From assembly GCA_003601725.1 (NCBI GenBank), contig PIYJ01000039.1, forward strand, positions 1 to 10,586: DNA of 10,586 nucleotides, in the 5' to 3' direction. Below the pieces are notes generated by a model. It saw nothing but the letters and a program-made list of their open reading frames with translations, searched no databases and was not told the DNA's origin. The stretch comes from Candidatus Bathyarchaeota archaeon. GTDB lineage: Archaea > Thermoproteota > Bathyarchaeia > Bathyarchaeales > DTEX01. A program made the position numbers and the translations under genes. Positions 1-6,491 of this stretch are shown here, piece after piece; position 1 is the stretch's first letter, and each line of letters begins with the position of its first letter.

Positions 1-191
1 CCCTCAATCTTATCGAACATCTCTTTTTCATCCTTCAAAACCTCTCTGGCAATTCTACGGGTTCTCTGCCATTCCATCTCTCTCCAGATTATTTTGTAAT
101 TCTTAAACTCTATCCACGCTCTGAAGATTAGCACGAGGAACATTGCAGTGGTCACTACTAAGTTTAGTAGGTAAATCTCAAGTATGCTCAA
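1..191 (-). CDS. Small membrane-anchored protein of unknown function (C-terminal part outside window)
   Basis: This reading frame enters the window from the left edge and holds the first 63 codons of a protein I do not recognise. I chose a TTG start at 191-189 because an in-frame TAA lies two codons upstream (195-197) and an AGGTG ribosome-binding site sits a few bases before the start. Residues about 4-24 form one hydrophobic helix (ILEIYLLNLVVTTAMFLVLI). A highly charged segment rich in Arg, Glu and Lys follows (about 25-63), which looks like a cytoplasmic helix or coiled coil. The layout suggests a single-pass membrane protein with a cytoplasmic tail. No enzyme motif is visible. It reads in the same direction as the sugar operon but is separated from it by 241 bases and has its own TATA-like element, so it is probably a separate unit. 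It could also be a component of a membrane complex encoded further left. Confidence 0.6.
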   Translation of the reverse strand, partial: MSILEIYLLNLVVTTAMFLVLIFRAWIEFKNYKIIWREMEWQRTRRIAREVLKDEKEMFDKIE

Positions 192-239
192 GCCTTACAC
201 CTTTCACAATTTTATGTTCAATAAAACGTTATTTTTTCA

Positions 240-247
240 TATAAAAA
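240..247 (-). promoter_or_regulatory. Candidate archaeal TATA box for the membrane protein gene at the left edge
   Basis: On the minus strand the bases read TTTTTATA within CCTTTTTATATG. A transcript starting about 26 bases downstream (near 217) would have a leader of roughly 26 bases before the TTG at 191, which is a normal archaeal spacing. No convincing purine-rich BRE precedes it. The rest of 192-432 is AT-rich and I see no RNA gene or clear terminator in it. Confidence 0.35.
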
Positions 248-432
248 GGCATGTTTAACCTTACTTGCGATTCAAAGGTAAAAATTCCAATTCTGGTCCC
301 TATGAAGTCGTCTCTAGCATGAATGTTTTCTAATGCGGTTCCTGAATCTATCGTCTCTCGGCAGGTTTAAATTGTTACGGCAAGAAGCGCTTTCCGCCAT
401 TTACTTCGATAACTAATTATAAATTCAAAGGT

Positions 433-2346
433 TCATTCCCATGGAAATTTATGTTGAATAATCTCAGTCATCCCTCTATGCCACTTCTCATGTGCTATTG
501 TGAAATGAGCTTCAATAGGCTTCTCTTCACGCAGAATCTTTATCATGATGTGATTCCATCCCTCCTTCAGAGTATCCTTAACATAGTTTGATCCGTCGCC
601 GCCGTAATTTGGACGTAAAGGAACAACCCTTTCAGTCTCATGGATCATCCTGCCGTTAAGCCAAAGTTTCATTCTATTGTTGTTTGGAACTCCGATTATG
701 GCTTTCCGTTCGCTGGGCGAATATATGAAATGCCGAAGATAGATTACCCCGGGTTTCCCTTCGAATAAAGGTTCAATCTCAAGAGCATTCTCAGGCCACG
801 ATGCCGCTTTCCACCCCTCGTCGAGATCAAAGGAGCAAGCATCTTTCTCCGGGGGAAATGACGCGTCGAGAGAAACTGGTTCACGGTAAACCTGTGAGAC
901 CAGCCAGCGAAATCCTCCGACGAAATTCAATGGAAGACGCAGAACATCCGGTCTTTGATCGAGAAGAATCCGAACTGTTCCACGGTTAGACGTCTTGACG
1001 TCTCCAATCGACGCCGTTAGGGAGAATGTGAATTCGCAGCTTTCTCCAGCCTGCAGTTTAAATCGGTATTCTCTTTGAGGCTTCAGTATCCACGCGTGAG
1101 GAGGATCAACGACGACTCTTCCAGAAAGAATCTCAGGTCTTATGTTCTCTACTGAGACGGTGAATTTGTTTGGAACTTCTGGGAGAATCGCTGGCCCATC
1201 AACGTATGTTATTGATGCTTTGACTGAAACAAGTTCGAAGTCAAGACGGTTAGGCGGAAGACCCCAGAATTTCTTAATCTTGCCTATGGAACTTGTGATT
1301 ATCTCCTCTGCTGCTGAGAAGTCATCGGTTGAAGAGAACTCGATTGGAGATTCATAAACCGCGAGAACCTTTTTCCCTATCGCGCAGACATCGTCCGTAA
1401 GCTCATCCAAGTTTGTTGGGGCTCGAAGGTTACGAATATATCCTTCTCTTACAGTGACCTCGTCGCCCAGCGGCTTAACCCATTCATCGGGAAGACCGCT
1501 CATGCCGTTGATGATTCCCCAAATCGCCCCGACAGTTGCTCCTGTGCAGTCAGTATCCCAGCCGCAATTCACCGCCTTGCATATTGCATCTCCAAAATTT
1601 TCACCATAAAGCAGCCCTATGGTTTGGAAACCTAAATTAATCGGAGAAAACTGAGCAACAGGGCTGAATACTGCCTCCTTAACGCGTTCACGGGCCTCCC
1701 TCCAACTTCGCCCCGTATTGTATGATTGAATCGCGGTGCGAATTGCCTTCGAAGTTAAGCTCTCCTCTGGAATGGCGGAAAGCCCGATCTCCAACAGTTT
1801 CATACGGTCATTTATCAAGAAGGCAGCAGACTCCAGAACAGCATTAAAGATCTCGCCGTAGACTGATTCTCCGCCTGCATGGTCACATATCGCATCTTGA
1901 TATGCATATTTCGCCGCGATGTGCGGTTGCCCCGGGGCGATGCAAGCCCAGATCTCTGAGCGAATCGGGCTGCCCATACAATTTTTAAACCAATTGTTAT
2001 ACCAGCCAGAAATGGGGGGTTGCAATCCTTTTCTTAGATTAGTCTTGTGAAGCCCGTACTCATCTGGGTTATAGCTGATACAGTCAAGCCAGTATTCAGC
2101 GAGATCCCGAGCGGTGAGGTGTATTCCCCGCTCCTTTAATGCTTGAAGCCAGACGAGCTGAATTTCCAAGTCATCATTTGGAATACCGCCTTCTGGAAGT
2201 TCAGGGTACCACCAAACATCAAACATCTCATCTTGACCCCATATCCTCTCAAGCGGGCCTCCTAGTGTTCCTCCAGCATTCTTTCCAATCCAGCATCCGT
2301 AGACCTTATCACGATACGTTTCCAAGCTGAGTTTAACCACGACCAT
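433..2346 (-). CDS. ADP-ribosylglycohydrolase-family protein with C-terminal beta-sandwich domains
   Basis: The first ~330 residues are an ADP-ribosylglycohydrolase (ARH/DraG) domain, a fold that in known members cleaves N- or O-glycosidic bonds to ADP-ribose using two Mg ions. The N-terminal metal motif reads NDDLE (residues 57-61 from this start) and the C-terminal one GWDTDCTGA (262-270). The usual threonines at the TDD and DxDT motifs are Asn and Cys here. After a linker, residues about 370-470 look like an Ig-like beta-sandwich, and about 500-620 like a galactose-binding-type sandwich (MKLWLNGR, LKEGWNHIMIK). Such modules are typical of carbohydrate-active enzymes. No signal peptide is visible. 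The start is ATG 2346: an upstream in-frame GTG at 2355 is itself part of the GGTGATC ribosome-binding site. The length (637 residues) is about twice that of stand-alone DraG/ARH proteins. It is the third gene of the isomerase-kinase operon, 41 bases after the kinase, which suggests a sugar-related hydrolase role; this is inference. Confidence 0.85.
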   Translation of the reverse strand: MVVVKLSLETYRDKVYGCWIGKNAGGTLGGPLERIWGQDEMFDVWWYPELPEGGIPNDDLEIQLVWLQALKERGIHLTARDLAEYWLDCISYNPDEYGLHKTNLRKGLQPPISGWYNNWFKNCMGSPIRSEIWACIAPGQPHIAAKYAYQDAICDHAGGESVYGEIFNAVLESAAFLINDRMKLLEIGLSAIPEESLTSKAIRTAIQSYNTGRSWREARERVKEAVFSPVAQFSPINLGFQTIGLLYGENFGDAICKAVNCGWDTDCTGATVGAIWGIINGMSGLPDEWVKPLGDEVTVREGYIRNLRAPTNLDELTDDVCAIGKKVLAVYESPIEFSSTDDFSAAEEIITSSIGKIKKFWGLPPNRLDFELVSVKASITYVDGPAILPEVPNKFTVSVENIRPEILSGRVVVDPPHAWILKPQREYRFKLQAGESCEFTFSLTASIGDVKTSNRGTVRILLDQRPDVLRLPLNFVGGFRWLVSQVYREPVSLDASFPPEKDACSFDLDEGWKAASWPENALEIEPLFEGKPGVIYLRHFIYSPSERKAIIGVPNNNRMKLWLNGRMIHETERVVPLRPNYGGDGSNYVKDTLKEGWNHIMIKILREEKPIEAHFTIAHEKWHRGMTEIIQHKFPWE

Positions 2347-2349
2347 AAA

Positions 2350-2356
2350 GATCACC
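2350..2356 (-). promoter_or_regulatory. Ribosome-binding site that decides the hydrolase start
   Basis: The minus strand reads GGTGATC followed by TTT and ATG, a strong match to the anti-Shine-Dalgarno tail. It places initiation at ATG 2346. The GTG at 2355 lies inside this site, so it cannot be the start. Confidence 0.65.
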
Positions 2357-2387
2357 GCTAAACCTTAAACAAGATCAAAAATGATTG

Positions 2388-3938
2388 CTATGTCTCCTTT
2401 GTTAGCTCAGAGAGATCATCGAATATTCTAACAAGAGGATTATAGATCCTCATGTAAACATCATAGTACCTATTGTATCTCTTCATATTTTCAGCTTGCG
2501 GAGAGAATCTCGACTTTTCTTTGTATACCCCCCTTAGTGCCTCCTCAGCGTTTTCATAAATCCCAGCGCCGATACCGGCCAATATGGCGGCGCCTAATGC
2601 TGCAGCCTCAGTTACATTCGGCACGACGAGAGGTTTCCCAGTTATATCCGCTTTGAGCTGCGACCAAAAGGCCGATCGAGCTCCGCCTCCAATAGCTCTA
2701 ATCTCAGTTATCTCTGTTCCATGCTTCTCTATTGCTTCTATGTTCCTTCGAAGCTCGTAGCTAAGGCCCTCCAGCATGGATCTTAAAACCTCATTCTTGC
2801 CATGCGCCAATGTCAAGCCGAGAAAGACGCCTCTAGCCTTCCTATTAAAGGTGGGGGTGCCGCTTCCCTCGAAATAAGGCAGAAAAAATAACTCTTTCGC
2901 GCCGAGTGGTGATTCAGCCGCTAGAGACATCAGTAGATCATAGACATCTATGTTTTTCTTTTTTGCTTCTTCCCTTTCTTTCTCCGCGAAGTTGTCTCTG
3001 AACCATCTTAAAATCACGCCGCTTGTAGGATTAAAACCGAAGAGGAAGTATCTGTCTTCAATCACATAGTGATGAACGGCGAATCCTTGCAGTCGAGCTC
3101 GCTCCGTTAAGCTCAAAGTCTTCAAGATGACGCCTATACATTCCACAGTGCCAGTGGCATCCATCGCTGGGCCGCTTTCAACAATCCCCGCTCCTAAGGC
3201 CCCACATGCTTGATCATGTCCACCGGTGACAACAAAAGTCTCCTCCGAGAGGCCTGTTTCTTTAGCAGCATCTGAATCCAGTTGACCTATCACGGTTCCC
3301 GCAGGCTGAGTTTCCGGTAGAAGATTCTCATCCAGCTCCGCAGTCTCCAAAATTTCTCTTGACCATTCCTTCTTCGCGATATCGAACATCATCGTCCTCG
3401 AGGCAACGGAAAAATCAATCACAGGCTTTCCGCAGAGCTTCATGTTAACATAGTCTTCCCAGCATAGGAACATCGCGGTTTTCCTGTAAACTTCAGATTC
3501 ATGTTCACGTAGCCACTGGATCTTAGGAAGCGGATAAATAGGCATTGAAGACGTCAACGGTTGACCGGTAATACGGTATATCCTGTCCGCTCCGAAGTTT
3601 TCCTCCCACCAACGGGTCTGCTCAGCGGCTCTTGCATCAACCGTCGTCATGCTCCAGTAGAGAGGATTTCCCGCGTCGTCAACTGGAATGAACGCATCGC
3701 CGAGAACACTTGTGCTTAACGCGGAAATCTGCTTTGGATCTATTTTTCCCTTGTTTATGCTTCTGCGGATAGTCTCCTTAGTCGTGTTCCATACTTCTTT
3801 GGGGTCTAATTCAGACCAGCCTGGCCTTCTGTGATAAAGTCTATACTCGCCGTAAGCTGATGATATTACTTCTCCATCCGGCGTGAAGATGACTGATTTA
3901 CATCCCGTCGTTCCGACATCTAAGCCGAGCAGATACAT
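2388..3938 (-). CDS. FGGY-family carbohydrate kinase, probable L-rhamnulokinase/L-fuculokinase role
   Basis: This is an ATP-dependent sugar kinase of the FGGY family, 516 residues from the chosen start. The N-terminal actin-like domain opens with the phosphate-binding loop GLDVGTTGCKS (residues 5-15). The catalytic base is the Asp of GGHDQACGALG (D242). The C-terminal domain has the adenosine-site glycines AIGGGARSAFW (415-425). General features resemble xylulokinase-like members, and sequence alone does not fix the sugar. The preceding gene is an L-rhamnose isomerase and a FucA-type aldolase is divergent, so phosphorylation of L-rhamnulose (or fuculose/rhamnulose-like ketoses) at C1 is the most economical assignment. 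The frame stays open upstream to 3998 and would overlap the isomerase. I prefer ATG 3938 because GGTGAG at 3948-3953 is 9 bases away. ATG 3947 directly abuts that site. This leaves 25 bases between the isomerase stop and the kinase start. Confidence 0.88.
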   Translation of the reverse strand: MYLLGLDVGTTGCKSVIFTPDGEVISSAYGEYRLYHRRPGWSELDPKEVWNTTKETIRRSINKGKIDPKQISALSTSVLGDAFIPVDDAGNPLYWSMTTVDARAAEQTRWWEENFGADRIYRITGQPLTSSMPIYPLPKIQWLREHESEVYRKTAMFLCWEDYVNMKLCGKPVIDFSVASRTMMFDIAKKEWSREILETAELDENLLPETQPAGTVIGQLDSDAAKETGLSEETFVVTGGHDQACGALGAGIVESGPAMDATGTVECIGVILKTLSLTERARLQGFAVHHYVIEDRYFLFGFNPTSGVILRWFRDNFAEKEREEAKKKNIDVYDLLMSLAAESPLGAKELFFLPYFEGSGTPTFNRKARGVFLGLTLAHGKNEVLRSMLEGLSYELRRNIEAIEKHGTEITEIRAIGGGARSAFWSQLKADITGKPLVVPNVTEAAALGAAILAGIGAGIYENAEEALRGVYKEKSRFSPQAENMKRYNRYYDVYMRIYNPLVRIFDDLSELTKET

Positions 3939-3947
3939 ATTTTTCAT

Positions 3948-3953
3948 CTCACC
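3948..3953 (-). promoter_or_regulatory. Ribosome-binding site that decides the kinase start
   Basis: The minus strand reads GGTGAG here. It is 9 bases from ATG 3938 and has no spacer to ATG 3947. It argues against a longer kinase beginning at 3998 inside the isomerase gene. Confidence 0.6.
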
Positions 3954-3963
3954 TACGTGGGGG

Positions 3964-5214
3964 TCAGATCGATGCTGACTGTTTTCTTTCTTTTTCAATC
4001 TTCTCTTGATAGCCAGATTTCACATAAGCATTAACTGGATCTAATGGTAGCCCCTTCTCCATTCTGACCATTTGGATCAGCGGTCTCACATCAGTCAAGA
4101 AGGCGTCAAGTAAAACTCGGTTCGCAAGCATGATCTCATTCTTTCTTTGATACTTATGAAGAACCTCCTCATTGACGATTAATGCTTTGGCATACGAGAT
4201 CATCAATGAATCAACAGAATGCAGAACAGCCTGTATCCTATTCTCCAAGGCTGAACATTGATCTATCATATATGCCCAATCTCTCCGAGGATCAGCGTTC
4301 CCAATAACTCCGCCCGTCACAAGCTCATGGAAGACTCTGAAGAGCTGCATGTTCGGCTCAACTGCATGATCATCATCCGCCGCGTATCTGGAGTTAAAAT
4401 GTATTCCCCCCGGCATTCCGCTTTCAATCAGGCGTGCAACTATATGCTCAACGTTGACTCCGTGCGCATGATGCCCCAAATCTATCAGCACGCCGGCTCT
4501 TTCCCCGAGGTGTCTCGCAAGATCCGATGCAACGCAATAGTCGGAGATCACGGTATGATAGGTTCCAGGTTCAAAAAGTTTATACTCTATAAGCATCCGA
4601 ACAGACTCGGGCATTCTTTGATAGATCTCTTTCAAAGATGATTTCATGTTTCTCTCAGCGGTTCGCATGTCAACCTGTCCTGGATAAAGGGAACCGTCTG
4701 GAAACCAGAGCGTGATTAAACCCGTAGCGTACTTCGCCGCTATTTCCGCGCTGATCAGGGTATGCTCGATGAGACGTCGTCTGGTCTCAGGGTCATTTGC
4801 TGATAAACTGCCAAACTGTGTTCCTTCTAGGAAATATGTCGGATTCACAGCTCCTATGTCGAGTCCAAGTCTCCGCGCATAGTCTCGAAGTTTTCTGAAT
4901 GATTCTACTTGAATCTCCTCGAATGGCGCTTCATCAGGGTCATCCCATCCTACGTGGATGCTGACTCTAGGGGTCGCTCCTGTCAGCCTATTAACCAGCG
5001 CTGCATCGTCAAGTTTTTCAAAAATATTTCTAGCGGCTCCTGGAGGCGTGTATCCGCTGAATCGTCCTCCTCCAAAAGCTCCGAAAACCCACGAGGGAAC
5101 TTCAACTTTGAAGTTTTCTATTTTCCTCTTTACCTCCACTATGTCGATTCCTTTCTTCTCTAGTTCTCTTCTCAGAACATCATATTTCTCAGAAATCTCA
5201 GCTGTACAAGCCAT
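3964..5214 (-). CDS. rhaI: L-rhamnose isomerase, RhaI type
   Basis: This enzyme interconverts L-rhamnose and L-rhamnulose in the cytoplasm with two divalent metal ions in a TIM barrel. The 416 residues match the length of the RhaI/Pseudomonas stutzeri type (about 430) and not just the E. coli RhaA type. Recalled P. stutzeri metal ligands E219, D254, H257, H281, D289, D291 and D327 all fall at a constant offset of nine: E210 (MLIEYK), D245 and H248 (LIDLGHH), H272 (GIHFNSRY), D280 and D282 (AADDDH), D318 (YMIDQC). The catalytic-site Lys matches K212. Other hallmarks are LWFPDGSLYPGQ (169-180) and SIHVGWD (85-91). The start is ATG 5214 with GTGA 6 bases upstream. It is the first gene of the leftward operon, followed by the kinase. 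This enzyme type can also act on L-mannose, L-lyxose and D-allose, so the natural sugar may not be rhamnose alone. Confidence 0.92.
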   Translation of the reverse strand: MACTAEISEKYDVLRRELEKKGIDIVEVKRKIENFKVEVPSWVFGAFGGGRFSGYTPPGAARNIFEKLDDAALVNRLTGATPRVSIHVGWDDPDEAPFEEIQVESFRKLRDYARRLGLDIGAVNPTYFLEGTQFGSLSANDPETRRRLIEHTLISAEIAAKYATGLITLWFPDGSLYPGQVDMRTAERNMKSSLKEIYQRMPESVRMLIEYKLFEPGTYHTVISDYCVASDLARHLGERAGVLIDLGHHAHGVNVEHIVARLIESGMPGGIHFNSRYAADDDHAVEPNMQLFRVFHELVTGGVIGNADPRRDWAYMIDQCSALENRIQAVLHSVDSLMISYAKALIVNEEVLHKYQRKNEIMLANRVLLDAFLTDVRPLIQMVRMEKGLPLDPVNAYVKSGYQEKIEKERKQSASI

Positions 5215-5252
5215 CTTATCTCACGCTTTCAGGAATGATTATCTAGACATCA

Positions 5253-5260
5253 TTTATTAT
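5253..5260 (+). promoter_or_regulatory. Candidate TATA box for the aldolase gene
   Basis: The plus strand reads TTTATTAT, with a second possible element TTAAAGATA just after it (5262-5270). Transcription would begin near 5283-5292, leaving a leader of about 35-45 bases before ATG 5328. The exact element cannot be chosen from sequence alone. Confidence 0.35.
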
Positions 5261-5266
5261 CTTAAA
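5258..5266 (-). promoter_or_regulatory. Candidate TATA box for the isomerase-kinase-hydrolase operon
   Basis: The minus strand reads TTTAAGATA. A transcript start about 26 bases downstream (near 5236) would give a leader of about 20 bases before ATG 5214. The element overlaps the AT-rich core that would also serve the divergent aldolase gene. Confidence 0.45.
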
Positions 5267-5327
5267 GATATTAATACGCTTAAGGAGGGAATTTCAGCAT
5301 TCAGAAGGGGAAGGAGTTCGAAGTAGG

Positions 5328-5999
5328 ATGAAGCAGACCGTAGATAAGCTGAAAGCGAAGATTGTGGAAATTTCGAGAAGACTTTATCAGAGAGGGCTTG
5401 TGGCAGGTGCGGGGGGAAACGTAAGCGTCAGAATACCTGATTCCTCATGCATCCTAGTTACCCCAAGCGGGGTATGTAAAGGATACCTGAACCTGTCAGA
5501 TATAATAAAGGTTGACTTGGATGGAAAAATTATTGAAGGGAGACTAAAGCCAACATCAGAAACACCCATGCATACGGAGATCTATAAAGTAAGACGAGAT
5601 GTAAACGCTGTGGTTCATGCTCACCCACCATTCTCCACAGGGTTTGCTTGTGCGAGGGTTCCGCTTAATTCTCCCATCTTTCCAGAGGTAATCGCGATGA
5701 TCGGGGAAGTCGCCATGGTTGAGTATGCTACTCCTGGAACAAAAGAATTAGCGATGAAAGTAGCTGAGGCCGCTAGGAACCATGATGCTTTACTCTTAGC
5801 GAATCATGGAACAATAACTTTGGGAGCGAGCTTAGAGCAAGCATACCAAAGAACAGAGGTCCTAGAGGAATTTGCAAAGATACTTTTGGTTTCAACTTTG
5901 TTAGGCGGTCCTAAACCGCTTTCAAGCGAAGAAGTGAGAAGGATAAGAGGGTTAGACGCAGAGAAATATCGACTTGAATACGTTAAGCATGCGGATTAA
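5328..5999 (+). CDS. fucA: Class II aldolase, L-fuculose/L-rhamnulose 1-phosphate aldolase type
   Basis: This is a zinc-dependent class II aldolase of the FucA/AraD/adducin family, 223 residues against about 215 for E. coli FucA. Members cleave a ketose 1-phosphate to dihydroxyacetone phosphate and an aldehyde. Zinc ligands are visible as HAH (H97, H99) and the ANHG histidine (H160). The catalytic acid is E78 in PTSETPMH. The phosphate-binding region includes GAGGNVSVR (27-35) and TPSGV (45-49). The start is ATG 5328; AAGGAG lies 11 bases upstream. It is divergent from the L-rhamnose isomerase/kinase operon with 113 bases between the two starts, so its likely substrate is L-rhamnulose 1-phosphate or L-fuculose 1-phosphate, giving L-lactaldehyde as second product. 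The ribulose 5-phosphate epimerase subgroup (AraD) shares the fold, and some archaeal homologues are generic fuculose-phosphate aldolases used in other pathways, so the exact substrate stays inferred. Confidence 0.85.
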   Translation: MKQTVDKLKAKIVEISRRLYQRGLVAGAGGNVSVRIPDSSCILVTPSGVCKGYLNLSDIIKVDLDGKIIEGRLKPTSETPMHTEIYKVRRDVNAVVHAHPPFSTGFACARVPLNSPIFPEVIAMIGEVAMVEYATPGTKELAMKVAEAARNHDALLLANHGTITLGASLEQAYQRTEVLEEFAKILLVSTLLGGPKPLSSEEVRRIRGLDAEKYRLEYVKHAD

Positions 6000-6021
6000 T
6001 AGAAACTTTAGGGGGGTCTTC

Positions 6022-6029
6022 TTTAAAAA
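6022..6029 (+). promoter_or_regulatory. Candidate TATA box for the hydrogenase operon
   Basis: The bases read TTTAAAAA in the 48-base gap after the aldolase gene. A start site about 26 bases downstream would fall near 6050, right at the first ATG of the nuoA-like gene (6048). The transcript would then be almost leaderless, or translation begins at the downstream ATG 6144. The upstream bases do not make a good BRE, and read-through from the aldolase gene remains possible. Confidence 0.3.
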
Positions 6030-6047
6030 GGAAGGCTTTCTGTTTCG

Positions 6048-6491
6048 ATGTCTGTGGAAAGATATCTCTCCCTATTGGAAACTTATTTAAGTTTGATGAC
6101 GATCTTTTCTAAAAAGATCAGCTTAGCGGTGAAAAGGCAAGGAATGGCATTAAATTATCTTTTATCCCTGCCGTTCATATTTCTATTATCGTTGTTAGTG
6201 AGCTCTATTTTATATTGTATCGGTTCATTGATTTCTCAGAAGGCCAAAGAGACGAGAAGGTCGGGCAAGTTTGAACCTTACGCTTGCGGTGAATCCTTAC
6301 CCGCTAAGAAGTTACAGATCAATATTGAAAGATTCTTCCTTTACGTTATGCTTTTCATGATCTTCGATGTCACCGCGTTTCTGCTTTCCATCTCATTTAA
6401 TGCAAGCTTCATGTATCCAATCGTCTTTATAGCCGTCATATCGTCCAGCTTACTGATCATCATTCCTGAAATCAGGAGGGAGAAGAGATAG
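6048..6491 (+). CDS. nuoA: NuoA-like membrane subunit of the hydrogenase/complex I-type complex
   Basis: In complex I and Fpo, NuoA is a three-helix subunit next to NuoH at the junction between the peripheral and membrane arms. This 147-residue protein shows that layout: helix 1 about 37-62, the conserved loop KFEPYACGE (74-82), helix 2 about 96-117 and helix 3 about 121-140. The loop Cys matches the YECG motif of NuoA/ND3. In helix 2 the family motif FDVE reads FDVT (106-109), so the acidic residue matching E. coli D79 is kept and that matching E81 is Thr. The first 32 residues are extra compared with typical NuoA (about 115-125). ATG 6144 (MALNYLL, 115 residues) is an equally plausible start, with GGTGA 11 bases upstream. 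The ribosome-binding site before 6048 (GGAAGG at 6030-6035) is 12 bases away. It is the first gene of the operon, and its stop overlaps the next gene. Confidence 0.82.
   Translation: MSVERYLSLLETYLSLMTIFSKKISLAVKRQGMALNYLLSLPFIFLLSLLVSSILYCIGSLISQKAKETRRSGKFEPYACGESLPAKKLQINIERFFLYVMLFMIFDVTAFLLSISFNASFMYPIVFIAVISSSLLIIIPEIRREKR
6475..6480 (+). promoter_or_regulatory. Ribosome-binding site pointing to a non-standard start of the small-subunit gene
   Basis: GGAGGG lies inside the end of the nuoA-like gene. Seven bases later is ATA (6488), the first codon that could start the next protein upstream of its cysteine motif. CTG at 6494 would be 13 bases away. Confidence 0.55.

Noticed and set aside
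250..432. Possible C/D-box-like small RNA or tRNA in the gap left of the hydrolase gene
   Set aside because: Only loose matches to C and D boxes (ATGAATG, CTGA) are present, without a second pair or flanking stem, and no tRNA arms can be folded.
5291..5326. Leader peptide before the aldolase, starting at ATT after GGAGGG and ending with TAG two bases before ATG 5328
   Set aside because: It needs a non-standard start, is only 11 codons long and has no attenuator-like structure. The arrangement is probably chance.
4958..5326. Plus-strand frame of 122 residues running through the isomerase start and the intergenic region
   Set aside because: It is opposite a well-supported isomerase, has no recognisable motif and would cross both promoters.
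6018..6034. Imperfect inverted repeat CTTCTTT / AAAGGAAG as a terminator after the aldolase gene
   Set aside because: The stem is AT-rich and bulged and is not followed by a T run. The same bases serve better as a TATA-like element.
6470..6491. Programmed frameshift producing a NuoA-NuoB fusion as an alternative to a non-standard start
   Set aside because: The shift would have to occur within about 20 bases and I see no slippery heptamer there. A GGAGGG 7 bases before ATA fits separate initiation better.
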